A stretch of 43,686 bases of DNA from Kiritimatiellia bacterium (GTDB taxonomy: Bacteria; Verrucomicrobiota; Kiritimatiellia; RFP12; UBA1067): assembly GCA_017405115.1 (NCBI GenBank), contig JAFRBA010000012.1:1-43686 (forward strand), given 5' to 3'. The notes below the pieces were generated by a model. It worked only from the letters and a program-made list of their open reading frames with translations, searched no databases and had not been told where the DNA came from. A program made the translations under genes and the position numbers. The first letter of the stretch is position 1; each line of letters starts with the position of its first letter. Of the stretch, positions 16,049-24,383 are shown piece by piece.

Positions 16049-18168
16049 TGGCCACGACTCTTGTAGAAAGTGTTGAAGCGCGTCGAATTGGTTCGGTGAT
16101 TTATGTTTCACCGAACGAGGTGAAGATTCGGCTTGATTTCGATTCGCCGGAGTCGGTCGCGTTGAATACGGGGACTCCGGTTTTGTTCCCTAAGGTGAAT
16201 AGTTACTTGTTGATTCCGAGCGATTGTTCGCAACTGGTTTGCCAGGTAACGTGGGCTGAGTTGAGTGACCAGGGGCATTATGGTTCTAAAGTGGATAAGA
16301 CCTTTGTTGCACTCCCGTTCGCAAGTCGTTTGCTGAGTCTGGCACCATTGGGAATGTTGTCCAAGACCGACAAGGGGCAGTATAAGTTCTCCCGTGGCGC
16401 AGATTCATTGCCAGCAATTGGTGAGCAAGTTCTGTTGCCGACGGTTGATCAGGTCAAGGCGATTGTTACTTCGGGTGAGAACCTCCGCGTGAAAATTGGT
16501 AACAGTCCGTTGGCGGAGAATGCCGATGTCAAGGTTGATCCCGATCGACTCTTTGGGCGTCATTTGGCAATATTGGGTAATACGGGTAGCGGGAAGAGTT
16601 GTTCTGTCGCGGGAATTGTGCGCTGGTCATTGGAGGCGGCGAAAGTAAATCTTCAGAAAGAAGGAAAGGCCAATTCTCGTTTCGTGATTCTAGACCCCAA
16701 TGGCGAATATGCGCAGTGTTTTAAAGATTTAGGTGAGAACGTTGAGTTGGAAGTTCTGTCGGTTTCGCAGGATCCGTTGCTTAAAGTACCGTATTGGATG
16801 TGGACGGGGGCTGAGTGGTGTGCCTTTGCACATGCGAGTCAGAAGACCCAGGATCCATTTTTGCGCCGAGCATTACGGGATGTTAAGTCTGGATTGCTTG
16901 GGGATGAAGCTATCCAAAAGCTTCAACGGGAGCGGCTGCGTGCAAACTTTACGGACAAGTTGTTCACCATAACCAACTGGATGAATGAGGATTACCCTCT
17001 GAAGGAAGCATATAAATTTGGGCAGTATCTGAAAGGTATTCTGGCCAATGTGAAAGAATATCGGGTCGAGAATGATGAGTTAATGGCGGCCATTGGGTCT
17101 TTGGTGACCGAGTTGGAGACGTTGATACAAAGTAAGGAGGCATCAGGGATTGACAGAAAAACAAACAAGCCGTACACGTTCTTCCGGGATTTTGAGAATG
17201 CTTCAATTTCACCGGTGATTTTGTCTTTAAAGAATGTCATAAAGACGATTGGTTACGATGAGGCATGTGCCACATTTAGCGAAGATACGCCCATGCCGTT
17301 TAAGTTTGAAGATTTTACAGATCATCTCTCAGGAATGGCCACAGCGGAAAACGTATCACAGTTCATTGACTTTCTCGTGATGCGCATTCGTGCTATGAGA
17401 ACAGATGGGCGTCTGATGAAAGTTGTGTCAGACGAAGATGGCGTTTTACTTGATAAGTGGTTGGATGGTTTTTTGTGCGCCAATAAAGCCAAGGTCACAG
17501 TTGTTGACTTGTCTCTTGTCCCGGCTGAGTTAATCCACATTGTTGCTGCTGTTGTTGCGCGCCTGATTTTTGACGCATTGCAAAAATATCGTGGTTTGAA
17601 TGGAGTCTCCTTGCCGACCGTGTTGGTTATGGAGGAGGCACATTCGTTCGTACGTCGTTATGGAAATGAAGAGGAGGGCGTTGGGAGTGCAACTGTTTGT
17701 TGCAAAGTTTTTGAGCGTATTGCGAGGGAAGGGAGAAAATTCGGTTTAGGGTTGGTTCTTTCTTCGCAACGTCCGAGTGAGTTGTCGCCGACGGTCTTGT
17801 CGCAATGTAATACGTTCTTGTTGCATCGTATCAGCAATGACAAGGATCAGGAACTTGTAAAACGGCTCTTGCCTGATAACTTGCATGGTTTGATGCGCGA
17901 CCTACCCGTGTTGCCATCGCGGCAGGCGATTTTGCTCGGTTGGGCTGCCGAGCTTCCGGTGCTGGTTCAAATGCGAGAATTGCCCAAAGAGCAACGACCT
18001 CAATCGTCTGATCCTGATTTTTGGGATGTATGGACGCGCCAAAAGGCGCGTGATGTTGATTGGAAGAAGATAGCCGATGATTGGCAAGGAGTGTCGCGAG
18101 AACCTGCGGCAGAGGAAAATGCAGAAGGTGAAGGGGAGTCAGAAGATGTCTCAGAAGAAGGCAATTGA
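16048..18168 (+). CDS. herA: HerA-like ATPase/translocase (DUF87)
   Basis: This 706-residue protein begins with the small HAS-barrel-type N-terminal domain of HerA (RIGSVIYVSPNEVKIRLDF). Walker A is GNTGSGKS (residues about 176-183). ILDPNGEYAQ follows, then Walker B VMEEAHSFV near residue 526, GRKFGLGLVLSSQRPSEL, and an arginine-finger-like LLHRISNDKDQELVKRLL. HerA forms hexameric rings that move on DNA; paired with SIR2 it forms an antiphage complex. The acidic tail (EENAEGEGESEDVSEEGN) overlaps the hsdM start by 23 bp, so translation of hsdM is probably coupled. A/T-rich codon use matches the SIR2 gene and differs from hsdM. Confidence 0.9.
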   Translation: MATTLVESVEARRIGSVIYVSPNEVKIRLDFDSPESVALNTGTPVLFPKVNSYLLIPSDCSQLVCQVTWAELSDQGHYGSKVDKTFVALPFASRLLSLAPLGMLSKTDKGQYKFSRGADSLPAIGEQVLLPTVDQVKAIVTSGENLRVKIGNSPLAENADVKVDPDRLFGRHLAILGNTGSGKSCSVAGIVRWSLEAAKVNLQKEGKANSRFVILDPNGEYAQCFKDLGENVELEVLSVSQDPLLKVPYWMWTGAEWCAFAHASQKTQDPFLRRALRDVKSGLLGDEAIQKLQRERLRANFTDKLFTITNWMNEDYPLKEAYKFGQYLKGILANVKEYRVENDELMAAIGSLVTELETLIQSKEASGIDRKTNKPYTFFRDFENASISPVILSLKNVIKTIGYDEACATFSEDTPMPFKFEDFTDHLSGMATAENVSQFIDFLVMRIRAMRTDGRLMKVVSDEDGVLLDKWLDGFLCANKAKVTVVDLSLVPAELIHIVAAVVARLIFDALQKYRGLNGVSLPTVLVMEEAHSFVRRYGNEEEGVGSATVCCKVFERIAREGRKFGLGLVLSSQRPSELSPTVLSQCNTFLLHRISNDKDQELVKRLLPDNLHGLMRDLPVLPSRQAILLGWAAELPVLVQMRELPKEQRPQSSDPDFWDVWTRQKARDVDWKKIADDWQGVSREPAAEENAEGEGESEDVSEEGN

Positions 18169-20299
18169 CGTTCTGTGGGATGACAAGCCGGAAAATGTGA
18201 CCGAGGAGGCCAACAAGATCTGGTCGGTGGCGAAGACGCTGCGCGGACATTTCCAGAGTGACCAGTATCGAGATGTGATCATTCCCTTTACTATCATCCG
18301 GCGGTTGGAGTGTGCGCTTGAGGAGACGCGGGGAAAGGTGAATGCGTATCTCGCCAAGAATCCGACGGCACCGGAGAAGATCATTCGGGACAAGGCGGGG
18401 CTGATGTTCTACAACCGCAGTCAGTGGACATTGGCGTCATTGCTGAAGGATCCGGCGAACCTGAAGGATAACTTCATTGGCGTGGATGACGAAAATGACG
18501 AGGGGTCGTATTATGCCGGGTTCTCGAAGAACGTGCGGGATATTCTCGACAACCTGAAGTTCAAGGGCGTCGTCAAGTCGCTGGTCGAGGCGGAGCGGCT
18601 GTTCGGCGTGATCAAGGATTTCTCCGAGCTGGACCTCGATCCGCACCGCATCCATTCCGTTCGCATGGGATATATCTTCGAGGATCTGATTCGGCGCTTC
18701 TCCGAAAACAAGGCGGCCGGCGAGCACTACACGGGGCGTGATGTCACCAAGCTCGGCACGTGCCTCTTGCTGAGCGAAGGCGCGGACGACATCATGAAGG
18801 AGCGGATTGTCGTCAAGGTCGGGGATCAGGCCTGCGGCACGGGCGGCATGCTTTCGACGGCGTGCAACTACATCACACATCTGAATCAGAGCGCGGAGGT
18901 GTATCTGTACGGACAGGAGGTCAATCCCGAGTCGTATGCGATCTGCCTGGCCGAAATGCTGATCAAGGGACAGGACATCTCCAACATCCACAAGCAGGAT
19001 ACATTTGTGGCGAATGCCTTCGGCAAGGAGAAGATGCGCTTTGCGATCGAGAATCCTCCCTTCGGGCAGGAGTGGGGCGGAGAGAATCTGAAGAAGACCG
19101 AAAAGGCCGTCAAGGACGAACACGAGAAGGGCAAGGATGGCCGCTGGGGCGCGGGACTTCCCGCAAAAGGCGACGGGCAGCTTCTTTTCGTGCAATCGGC
19201 GGTGGACATCCTTGATCCGAATTGCGGCCGCGCGGCAATCATTGAGGACGGAAGCCCGCTCTTCGCCGGATCGAACGCCAATTCGGGCGAAAGCAAGATT
19301 CGTAAATGGCTTTTGGACAAGGACTATCTGGAGGCGATCATCGCGCTGCCGGAAGACCTGTTCTACAACACGAACATTGGCACGTACTTCTGGATTATCT
19401 CGCGGAAGAAGAGCGCGCGTCGCCGCGGCAAGGTGCAGCTCATTGACGCACGGAAGATCTGCAGGCCACTCAAGAAGTCACTCGGCAAGAAGCGCAACGA
19501 GATCACGCCGGAATGCCGTGCGCAGATCGCCAAACTCTATGCGGACTTCGAGGAAAACGAGCTTTGCAAGATCTTCGACAACGAGGATTTCATGTACCGT
19601 GAATATACGGTGATTCCGCCCAAGCGTCGAAACTATGCGATTACCGACGAGCGCATCGACCAGATGCTGTCGGCGGGATCGCTCGACGCGTTGTTTTCGC
19701 CCGCGCGAAAAGAGGCATTGGAGATGAAGGGGCTCCCGGTGCTGAATGCCCGAGAGAAAGCCGAGTATGTAGAGTTGACGGCGAACGAGCCGATTTACAA
19801 CGAGATGCTGGATATCCTTCGGTCGAATGCGGATGGCAAGATCTTCCTCCACCCCGATCCGTTCATTGTGGAACTCCATCGGCTTCTTGATGGGAGGGTC
19901 GCGCTCACGCGCGACCGTGCAACGGAGAAGCTTTACGAGTCGATGGCCGATGGAATGTCCGTTCCCGACCGCAAGGCCGACTTCCAGTACGACAAGAAGG
20001 GCAAGCTGATCTACGACGAGAAGCTGAAAGACACGGAAGTCGTCCCGTACAAGGAGAATATCGAGGACTACATGGCGCGGGAGGTGCTGCCGCACATTCC
20101 GAAGGCCAAGTGGCGATTCGAGGAGGATCTGACGAAGAAGAAGCCTGTCGTCAAGACCGGGGCGGAATACGCCTTTACCCGCTACTTCTACAAATACGAA
20201 CCGCCGCGCGCGGCGGACGACGTCCTCAAGGACGTGCTGGCGTTCGACAAGTCCGTCGAGGCCGGTTTCGTCGCGCTGAAGAAGGAGGCGATGATGTGA
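18146..20299 (+). CDS. hsdM: Type I restriction-modification methyltransferase subunit
   Basis: This 717-residue protein starts at ATG 18146 behind AAGGGGAG inside the end of herA. The N-terminal HsdM domain runs from IWSVAKTLRGHFQSDQYRDV. SAM motif I is QACGTGGML (near residue 228) and the adenine-methylase motif IV is NPPFGQEW (near residue 303). LIDARKICRPLKKSLGKKRNE and a long C-terminal extension follow. It methylates adenine at the site chosen by HsdS. A REP-like hairpin is embedded in frame at 19893-19916 (encoding RVALTRDRA), in the C-terminal extension. hsdS lies 4 kb downstream, separated by four unrelated genes, unlike a standard hsdMSR order. Confidence 0.94.
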   Translation: MSQKKAIDVLWDDKPENVTEEANKIWSVAKTLRGHFQSDQYRDVIIPFTIIRRLECALEETRGKVNAYLAKNPTAPEKIIRDKAGLMFYNRSQWTLASLLKDPANLKDNFIGVDDENDEGSYYAGFSKNVRDILDNLKFKGVVKSLVEAERLFGVIKDFSELDLDPHRIHSVRMGYIFEDLIRRFSENKAAGEHYTGRDVTKLGTCLLLSEGADDIMKERIVVKVGDQACGTGGMLSTACNYITHLNQSAEVYLYGQEVNPESYAICLAEMLIKGQDISNIHKQDTFVANAFGKEKMRFAIENPPFGQEWGGENLKKTEKAVKDEHEKGKDGRWGAGLPAKGDGQLLFVQSAVDILDPNCGRAAIIEDGSPLFAGSNANSGESKIRKWLLDKDYLEAIIALPEDLFYNTNIGTYFWIISRKKSARRRGKVQLIDARKICRPLKKSLGKKRNEITPECRAQIAKLYADFEENELCKIFDNEDFMYREYTVIPPKRRNYAITDERIDQMLSAGSLDALFSPARKEALEMKGLPVLNAREKAEYVELTANEPIYNEMLDILRSNADGKIFLHPDPFIVELHRLLDGRVALTRDRATEKLYESMADGMSVPDRKADFQYDKKGKLIYDEKLKDTEVVPYKENIEDYMAREVLPHIPKAKWRFEEDLTKKKPVVKTGAEYAFTRYFYKYEPPRAADDVLKDVLAFDKSVEAGFVALKKEAMM
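19893..19916 (+). repeat. REP-like hairpin 2 (GGAG foot) inside hsdM
   Basis: GGAG (19893-19896) is followed by an 8-bp stem GGTCGCGC / GCGCGACC with loop TCAC. The layout matches the hairpins at 14178 and 36267, and the hsdM frame stays open across it. Confidence 0.7.
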
Positions 20300-20325
20300 A
20301 AAATTCACAGATTGTGAAAATTACA
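20295..20325 (+). promoter_or_regulatory. Possible operator before rloA
   Basis: TGTGAA-AAA-TTCACA (20295-20309) is a perfect inverted repeat across the hsdM stop. An imperfect second copy, TGTGAAAATTACAC, follows immediately upstream of the -35 box. The arrangement suits a dimeric repressor; no regulator can be assigned. Confidence 0.4.
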
Positions 20326-20326
20326 C

Positions 20327-20356
20327 TTGAACGTACCCCTGATGTTTTGATATAAT
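20327..20356 (+). promoter_or_regulatory. Internal promoter for rloA
   Basis: TTGAAC (20327-20332), an 18-bp spacer and TATAAT (20351-20356). It could let the nested ATPase module be expressed separately from hsdM. Confidence 0.65.
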
Positions 20357-20387
20357 TCCCGCGTTCTTAAAATTCAAGGTGGAAACT

Positions 20388-21743
20388 ATGTTGATAAGAT
20401 TCATAGCGGAAAACTTCGGATCCATCAAGGATCGTGTTGAATTCAGTATGGCGGCCAGTAAGGTGGCGCGTCATCCGGGCCATGTCCATGAAGTGTCGGG
20501 CAAACGCATTCTTCGCAGTTCGTTCATCTTCGGTGCGAATGCGGGCGGGAAGACGACTTTCTTTCGTGCCATGCGCTTTGCTGTAGATGTGATCCGAAAA
20601 GGCGTCCGGCATGTTTCATGCGCTAATCGAGCGTTCAAATTGGGCGGCAAGTTAAATGACAAAGGGATGTTTCAATTTGATTTTATTGTCGACGGACATG
20701 TTTACTCCTATGGCTTTGTCATTTCCTACAATTCAGTTTCCATTGTAGCTGAATGGCTTTATCTTTGCGATGATGTGAAAAAGAGCGTTTGCCTCTTTAA
20801 TCGTGAGACAGAAAAGCGAGGTGTTTGTTTTGAGACTGATTTGACGGCGCCAGAGCTAGATCCGCAGTGGTTTTCGTTTTATAAGAATGATTTCGCCGGA
20901 GGGGACAATTCGCAGGTGCTGGCACTCAATGACTTGAATCGCCGCCAGTCCCAGGGAAATATTCTGGTTGAGCATGCGCGACGGGTGCGGACGTTCTTTC
21001 GGCGTTTTGTGACGATTGCTCCGGACGACGCCTATGGCAACGGGTTTTATCTTCACGGTGATGCGGACTCCCAGTTGCGACTTGAAGAGTATCTGCGTCT
21101 TTTCGATACTGGCATCACAAAGATAATACTCAAGGAGCTGGTTTACGATGAGGTGGTCAAGACGCTCCCTCCGCCCGTTCGCGATGAGTTGCAGCATGAT
21201 TTCCAGCGTGTCTTGGAGGGGAACAAGCGAAAAATACATTTGACGGCGACGGTCTCCAACAATCAGAAAACGCTGTTTTTTGATGTCAAGAATGGCAAGA
21301 TTCGGGTTCGTCAGCTTCTGTTTGAGCATGGGAAGAAGGGGGTGTTTTTCGAGCGTCTTGAAGAATCTGACGGTACTCGGCGACTCTTTGACTTGTTGCC
21401 TCTGCTGTTGCTCTTGAAAAGCGGAGCCATAGTTTTCGTAGACGAAATTGACCGTAGCCTGCATACCAAGGCGACAACGGAGTTCATTCGCCGGTTCCTT
21501 GAACAAACCGATCGCAACGGCTCCCAATTGATTGCCACCACGCATGATGGCGAGTTGCTGGATCTTGATCTGCTTAGACAGGATGAGATTTGGTTTGTCG
21601 AACGCGACGACAATCATGTCTCGCATCTTTACCCGCTCTCGCGTTTTAACGCTCGATTTGACAGTAAGGTCAAAAAGGATTATCTTTTTGGCCGATATGG
21701 GGCACTTCCGATATTTGGCCGATTAGGAGAAATTGAGACATGA
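20388..21743 (+). CDS. rloA: RloA-like ATPase
   Basis: This 451-residue protein starts at ATG 20388 (AAGGTGG upstream). It begins MLIRFIAENFGSIKDRVEFS, with Walker A GANAGGKT (residues 49-56). Walker B is IVFVDEIDRSLH near residue 350, followed by QLIATTHDGELL. RloA was named as a restriction-linked ORF within type I loci of Campylobacter, where it pairs with RloB. Here too it lies between hsdM and hsdS and overlaps an RloB-like gene by 4 bp. It probably senses an infection cue through ATP binding and controls the RloB nuclease-like partner, by analogy with OLD/Septu-type pairs. A paralogue without partner is at 12683. Confidence 0.85.
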   Translation: MLIRFIAENFGSIKDRVEFSMAASKVARHPGHVHEVSGKRILRSSFIFGANAGGKTTFFRAMRFAVDVIRKGVRHVSCANRAFKLGGKLNDKGMFQFDFIVDGHVYSYGFVISYNSVSIVAEWLYLCDDVKKSVCLFNRETEKRGVCFETDLTAPELDPQWFSFYKNDFAGGDNSQVLALNDLNRRQSQGNILVEHARRVRTFFRRFVTIAPDDAYGNGFYLHGDADSQLRLEEYLRLFDTGITKIILKELVYDEVVKTLPPPVRDELQHDFQRVLEGNKRKIHLTATVSNNQKTLFFDVKNGKIRVRQLLFEHGKKGVFFERLEESDGTRRLFDLLPLLLLLKSGAIVFVDEIDRSLHTKATTEFIRRFLEQTDRNGSQLIATTHDGELLDLDLLRQDEIWFVERDDNHVSHLYPLSRFNARFDSKVKKDYLFGRYGALPIFGRLGEIET

Positions 21744-22660
21744 GTGGCGTTGAATCACATTATCGGGTTGCCACTTCCGCATTTGAGCGCCCGTACGACA
21801 GCGAGAAGGATAAGATTTCGCCAAATGTCATCTATTTCCTGTCTGTCGAGGGAGACAGTACGGAATATGACTACTTTACTCGGCTTAATGTCTATTTGCA
21901 GAGCGTTTACCCTTCATCCCGGCTTGTGGTCAATGTCCAGACACCTCACCATTCCGGACTGAATTCGCCAGAGCAGGTGTATGATCTTCTTCTTCAGTGT
22001 GCTGAAATACGCAAGCCCAAAATCTCGCTTAGGACTTTCTCTAAGACATTCAAGAAGAAGTACGGTAAGCACCTTGATCGGTATTTTGATCCAGTTAAGG
22101 TGACGCAGAGGGAATTGACGGAATTCAAGCGGGATCTGGAATCGCTTGAGATTCGGTATGACGTTGTCAATTTCGTGCATAGTTTCGGAACCGACGGATG
22201 CAAGCCCCATCCCGACGACTTCTTCGGAATGGTCATTGACCGAGATCGGTTGACCCACACGGATCCGAAACAACTTGCCGCGATTTGCGAAGAGTGTACG
22301 CAGAACGGTTTTAGGTTTTGCATTTCCAATCCTTGTTTCGAACTTTGGCTCTACCTTCACAAGGTGGATGTCGCACAGGTGGCAAATGACGCCGAAAAGC
22401 GATGCATGCTGACCAACGCGAAACAGCGTGGTGCCACCTACATGGCACGGCTTGTGAAGAAGAAGTGCGGTCATGACAAAAGCATCCCGGAACGGGCTTT
22501 CAACAGGCACTATAAGAAGAATCTGCGATGTGCCATCAAGAATGCCAAGGGCTTGACGACCAAGATGCCCGCACTCCTGAAGAAACTTGGCACCAACGTC
22601 GGCGATCTTGTCGCTGAGATGTTGGATTACTGCGAAAAGAAAGAGGTGAAGACATGCTGA
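21740..22660 (+). CDS. rloB: RloB-like TOPRIM-fold protein
   Basis: This 306-residue protein starts at ATG 21740 overlapping rloA. The N-terminal VIYFLSVEGDSTEYDYF carries the acidic Glu typical of TOPRIM-like RloB proteins. FGMVIDRDRLTH supplies a second acidic pair, and the family signature FCISNPCFELWLYLH follows near residue 200. A basic C-terminal region (RHYKKNLRCAIKNAKG) could bind nucleic acid. RloB relatives are thought to be the effector nuclease activated by the RloA ATPase. It overlaps the following ATPase gene by 7 bp, which argues for one transcript and coupled translation. Confidence 0.83.
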   Translation: MSGVESHYRVATSAFERPYDSEKDKISPNVIYFLSVEGDSTEYDYFTRLNVYLQSVYPSSRLVVNVQTPHHSGLNSPEQVYDLLLQCAEIRKPKISLRTFSKTFKKKYGKHLDRYFDPVKVTQRELTEFKRDLESLEIRYDVVNFVHSFGTDGCKPHPDDFFGMVIDRDRLTHTDPKQLAAICEECTQNGFRFCISNPCFELWLYLHKVDVAQVANDAEKRCMLTNAKQRGATYMARLVKKKCGHDKSIPERAFNRHYKKNLRCAIKNAKGLTTKMPALLKKLGTNVGDLVAEMLDYCEKKEVKTC

Positions 22661-23805
22661 AGAAGGTCTATGTTGATAATTACAAGTGTTTTGTGAATAG
22701 CGAGATCACACTTGACTCCGACACAATGCTGGTTGCCGGTGCAAATGGCGCCGGCAAGTCGACATTCTTTGAAATCCTCGAACTTCTGAGGGACCTTGTC
22801 GGTCGAGGTGTGTCGATAGTATCCGAGCCACAGCCAGATGGTCTGCGCTTTTTAGGCGAGACCTATACTCGTTGGAAAAAATCAAATGTGTCGGCGGAGA
22901 GGTCGCAGCATTTTGAGCTGGTCGTAGAAGACAGTGGCGGCGAGTATCGCTATAAGTTGACGCTTGATGACAAGACGAAAGGAGGCTTGCCGCGAATCTG
23001 CAAGGAGGAACTTTCCTTTGACGGACATCTCCTGTTCCTTTACGAGGATTCGATGGTCCATCTCTTCGACAATGCGACATACGAAGAGAAGGTGCATTTC
23101 GGTGCGGACTGGTCGCGCTCGTTCATACCTTCTGTAACAGATCGGATCGAGAACGCGAAGCTGATCAAATTCCGCGATTGGATGAGGAACATTGTCGTGC
23201 TTAAGCCAAATCCCTGGATGATTTCAGGGGCTGCCGGCAAGGAAAATCAATTTCTGCTCCGTGACTTCTCGAATTTCGCGTCTTGGTTTCGCTATCTCAA
23301 GCAGACCGTTTCGGATCGGCGGTACGAGATTTTTTTGCAGGAGATTCGGCATGCCGTTGTCGGGTTGCAGGGCATCCGCCTGAATCCGGTCGGAGATTCT
23401 GCGATGGAGCTCAAGCTTCAGTTCGGCGCAATGGATGACAACGAGTACACCTTGGGCGAACTGTCTGAGGGTGAGCGCCTGCTGGTCGCTCTCTATGCGG
23501 CCATTCATTTCGGCATGAATAAGGCGAGCCTGTTCTGCATTGACGAGCCGGATAACTTTTTGGCGATCGACGAGATCAATCCGATTGTTGAGACGCTCTT
23601 CAACGGCGATACGGAAGCTCAGGTGCTTGTCTCGTCGCACAATGCGGAGATCTTCAACAATGTTTCGGGCGAAAGCGGGATCTACTTCTCACGGCGAGAG
23701 AAGGTTGATGGATCGGCAACGAGGGTGAAGCCGTTCAAGGAGGTGCTTGCGGGCAATCCGGGGCTTTCGAACTCGGAAATCTTCAAGCGCGGATGGGAGG
23801 CCTGA
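22654..23805 (+). CDS. Second SMC/ABC-type defence ATPase
   Basis: This 383-residue protein starts at ATG 22654. It opens MLKKVYVDNYKCFVNSEITL with Walker A GANGAGKS (residues 29-36). An ABC-type signature LSEGERLLVALYA lies near residue 270, Walker B LFCIDEPDNFL near residue 296, then VLVSSHNAEIF. It is related to OLD and AAA_21 ATPases but is a different lineage from RloA: it has the signature motif and a distinct middle. Its gene sits 1 bp before a small TOPRIM-like gene, so it forms a second ATPase/effector pair inside the same operon. I cannot match the pair to a named defence system with certainty. Confidence 0.8.
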   Translation: MLKKVYVDNYKCFVNSEITLDSDTMLVAGANGAGKSTFFEILELLRDLVGRGVSIVSEPQPDGLRFLGETYTRWKKSNVSAERSQHFELVVEDSGGEYRYKLTLDDKTKGGLPRICKEELSFDGHLLFLYEDSMVHLFDNATYEEKVHFGADWSRSFIPSVTDRIENAKLIKFRDWMRNIVVLKPNPWMISGAAGKENQFLLRDFSNFASWFRYLKQTVSDRRYEIFLQEIRHAVVGLQGIRLNPVGDSAMELKLQFGAMDDNEYTLGELSEGERLLVALYAAIHFGMNKASLFCIDEPDNFLAIDEINPIVETLFNGDTEAQVLVSSHNAEIFNNVSGESGIYFSRREKVDGSATRVKPFKEVLAGNPGLSNSEIFKRGWEA

Positions 23806-23806
23806 C

Positions 23807-24382
23807 ATGGCGGGATCAAAGGATGTCGTGCTTGTTTGCGAGGATACTGCGCATAAGGCGTTTGTCTATTCCTGCCTCTCGAAGTTAGGCGTTGAAGACT
23901 TGAAGTGGCATGTTGTCTCGTATGTCGCGTCGCTAAAGCGCCATGGCGGAAATCGTGGCGATGTCATTGAACGACTTAATAGGACGGAGTTCGATTCGTG
24001 GGAAAGCCGATGCGCCAGACACAAGGTCCTTCTGGTCGCGGTAATTGACGCAGATGGAGATTCGTTGACTGCCGCAAGGTCTCTTCTGCCCACGTCAACT
24101 CTCTACAGGGACTTGTTTGCCGTTGTGATCCCGAGGCGCAATATTCAGACTTGGGTCGAGTTGTCACGCGACGGTGCCTCTGCGACCTCGCCCGACGAGG
24201 AGGCGGACTATAAGCGAACTGCCACGAAATCGGATAAGAGCGCAAAGAACGCAGCCAAGATGTTGCTGTCTTGGTATCAAGACGCTCCGCCGGAGGCAAT
24301 TGCCGAAAATCCGGTCTGGAAGACTTTTGCGAAGCAAATGTCGGAACTGAAGCAGGCGATCGGCGTGTGGAAGGCCAGCTGA
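23807..24382 (+). CDS. Small TOPRIM-like effector paired with the second ATPase
   Basis: This 191-residue protein starts at ATG 23807. VVLVCEDTAHKAFVYSCLSK gives the TOPRIM-type Glu near residue 10. VAVIDADGDSLTAARSLL gives the D-x-D pair. VVIPRRNIQTWVEL resembles the P-x-x-x-IETW motif of TOPRIM-like proteins that partner defence ATPases (for example DUF4435/DUF4276 types). The C-terminal third is helical and Lys-rich. It is half the usual length of RloB and clearly distinct from it. Function as a nuclease or a toxin released by the ATPase is inference from this pairing. Confidence 0.6.
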   Translation: MAGSKDVVLVCEDTAHKAFVYSCLSKLGVEDLKWHVVSYVASLKRHGGNRGDVIERLNRTEFDSWESRCARHKVLLVAVIDADGDSLTAARSLLPTSTLYRDLFAVVIPRRNIQTWVELSRDGASATSPDEEADYKRTATKSDKSAKNAAKMLLSWYQDAPPEAIAENPVWKTFAKQMSELKQAIGVWKAS

Positions 24383-24383
24383 A

